From Crambe crambe (taxonomy: Eukaryota > Porifera > Demospongiae > Poecilosclerida > Crambeidae), in NCBI GenBank assembly GCA_963924555.1, contig OZ004585.1:7146556-7210555 (forward strand): a DNA stretch of 64,000 nucleotides. Direction: 5' to 3'. Below, one piece after another: positions 63,669 through 64,000 of this stretch. Positions within the stretch are counted from its first letter, which is position 1. Every line of letters begins with the position of its first letter. The notes below the pieces were generated by a model, which was not told where the DNA came from, ran no database searches, and saw nothing but the letters and a program-made list of their open reading frames with translations. The position numbers and the translations under genes are program-made.

Positions 63669-63883
63669 CTATAAGGATATACAATGTAGGGCTAGGGGCA
63701 AGGGCTAGAGCTACCCAAGTATGCATATGTATTCTGCATATAGCTATATACCTGCATATTATGTGTATACCCATGTTTACCTGCATATACCTGTTTATGC
63801 TGTTTATGCTGTGCATGCCTACAGCTGTCTCTCATGATTGTCTGTATTATAGGCAGTGTGTGGGTGCATGTTTATAGTTCATT

Positions 63884-64000
63884 GAAACATTTCTGTGAAA
63901 TGAAAAAAAAGAAAAAAAAAGTAGGGATGACCATTGCTCAAAAAGTAAGCAAATATTATAAGGGTATAGGGATGAAGGGGTCAATCCTTGTTCTGTATAT
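63884..64000. mobile_element. Start of another copy of the GTAGGGATGAC palindrome family, cut by the window edge
   Basis: GAAACATTTCTGTGAAATGA, then AGTAGGGATGACCATTGCTC and CTTGTTCTGTATAT, as at 35.7, 36.5 and 57.8 kb. Confidence 0.8.

Overview
The window looks like nuclear DNA of an early-branching animal, most likely a sponge (inference). It holds spliced genes with GT/AG introns, metazoan families (talin, a TRIM-type RING/B-box protein, a VPS9 Rab exchange factor, an SRCR plus immunoglobulin-like receptor), and a very dense load of microsatellites, minisatellites and short inverted-repeat transposons. There is no operon structure, no CRISPR array, and no rRNA or convincing tRNA gene.

Layout. 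(1) 1975-31763, minus strand: one long gene for a VPS9-domain protein (predicted Rab5-family GEF). At least nine small phase-compatible exons lie in huge repeat-filled introns, and a proline-rich terminal exon is proposed. (2) 31922-33010, plus strand: a RING/B-box/coiled-coil (TRIM) gene starting 158 bp from the VPS9 start codon, so the two probably share a promoter. It appears cut off before its C-terminal domain. (3) 33.2-38.2 kb: a transposon graveyard with a 240-bp tandem duplication, long palindromes, an element whose ends form hairpins, and a 978-bp pogo-like element with a clean TA target duplication. (4) 38580-41466: a hAT-type transposon with a two-exon transposase broken by one frameshift. 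(5) 41553-46305, plus strand: a partial talin gene (FERM F2/F3, linker, start of rod) interrupted by a roughly 460-bp (CT)n block. (6) 47.0-50.3 kb: an unassigned Lys/Ser-rich exon and a decayed duplicate of receptor exons. (7) 51530-63668 and beyond the right edge, minus strand: a type I membrane receptor with six SRCR domains in the window, four Ig-like domains, a Cys-containing juxtamembrane module, one transmembrane helix and a tail carrying YxxM and ITIM-like tyrosine motifs.

Functionally, the receptor at the right is the most interesting unit: its architecture suggests a surface recognition receptor with phosphotyrosine signalling. The VPS9 protein (endosomal Rab activation), the TRIM protein (ubiquitin ligase) and talin (integrin adhesion) are general cell-biological genes with no evident common pathway. 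Much of the rest is mobile DNA. Several nested insertions can be proven from paralogous empty sites inside the window. All exon models come from reading splice signals and frames by eye; none was tested by transcript or database search.
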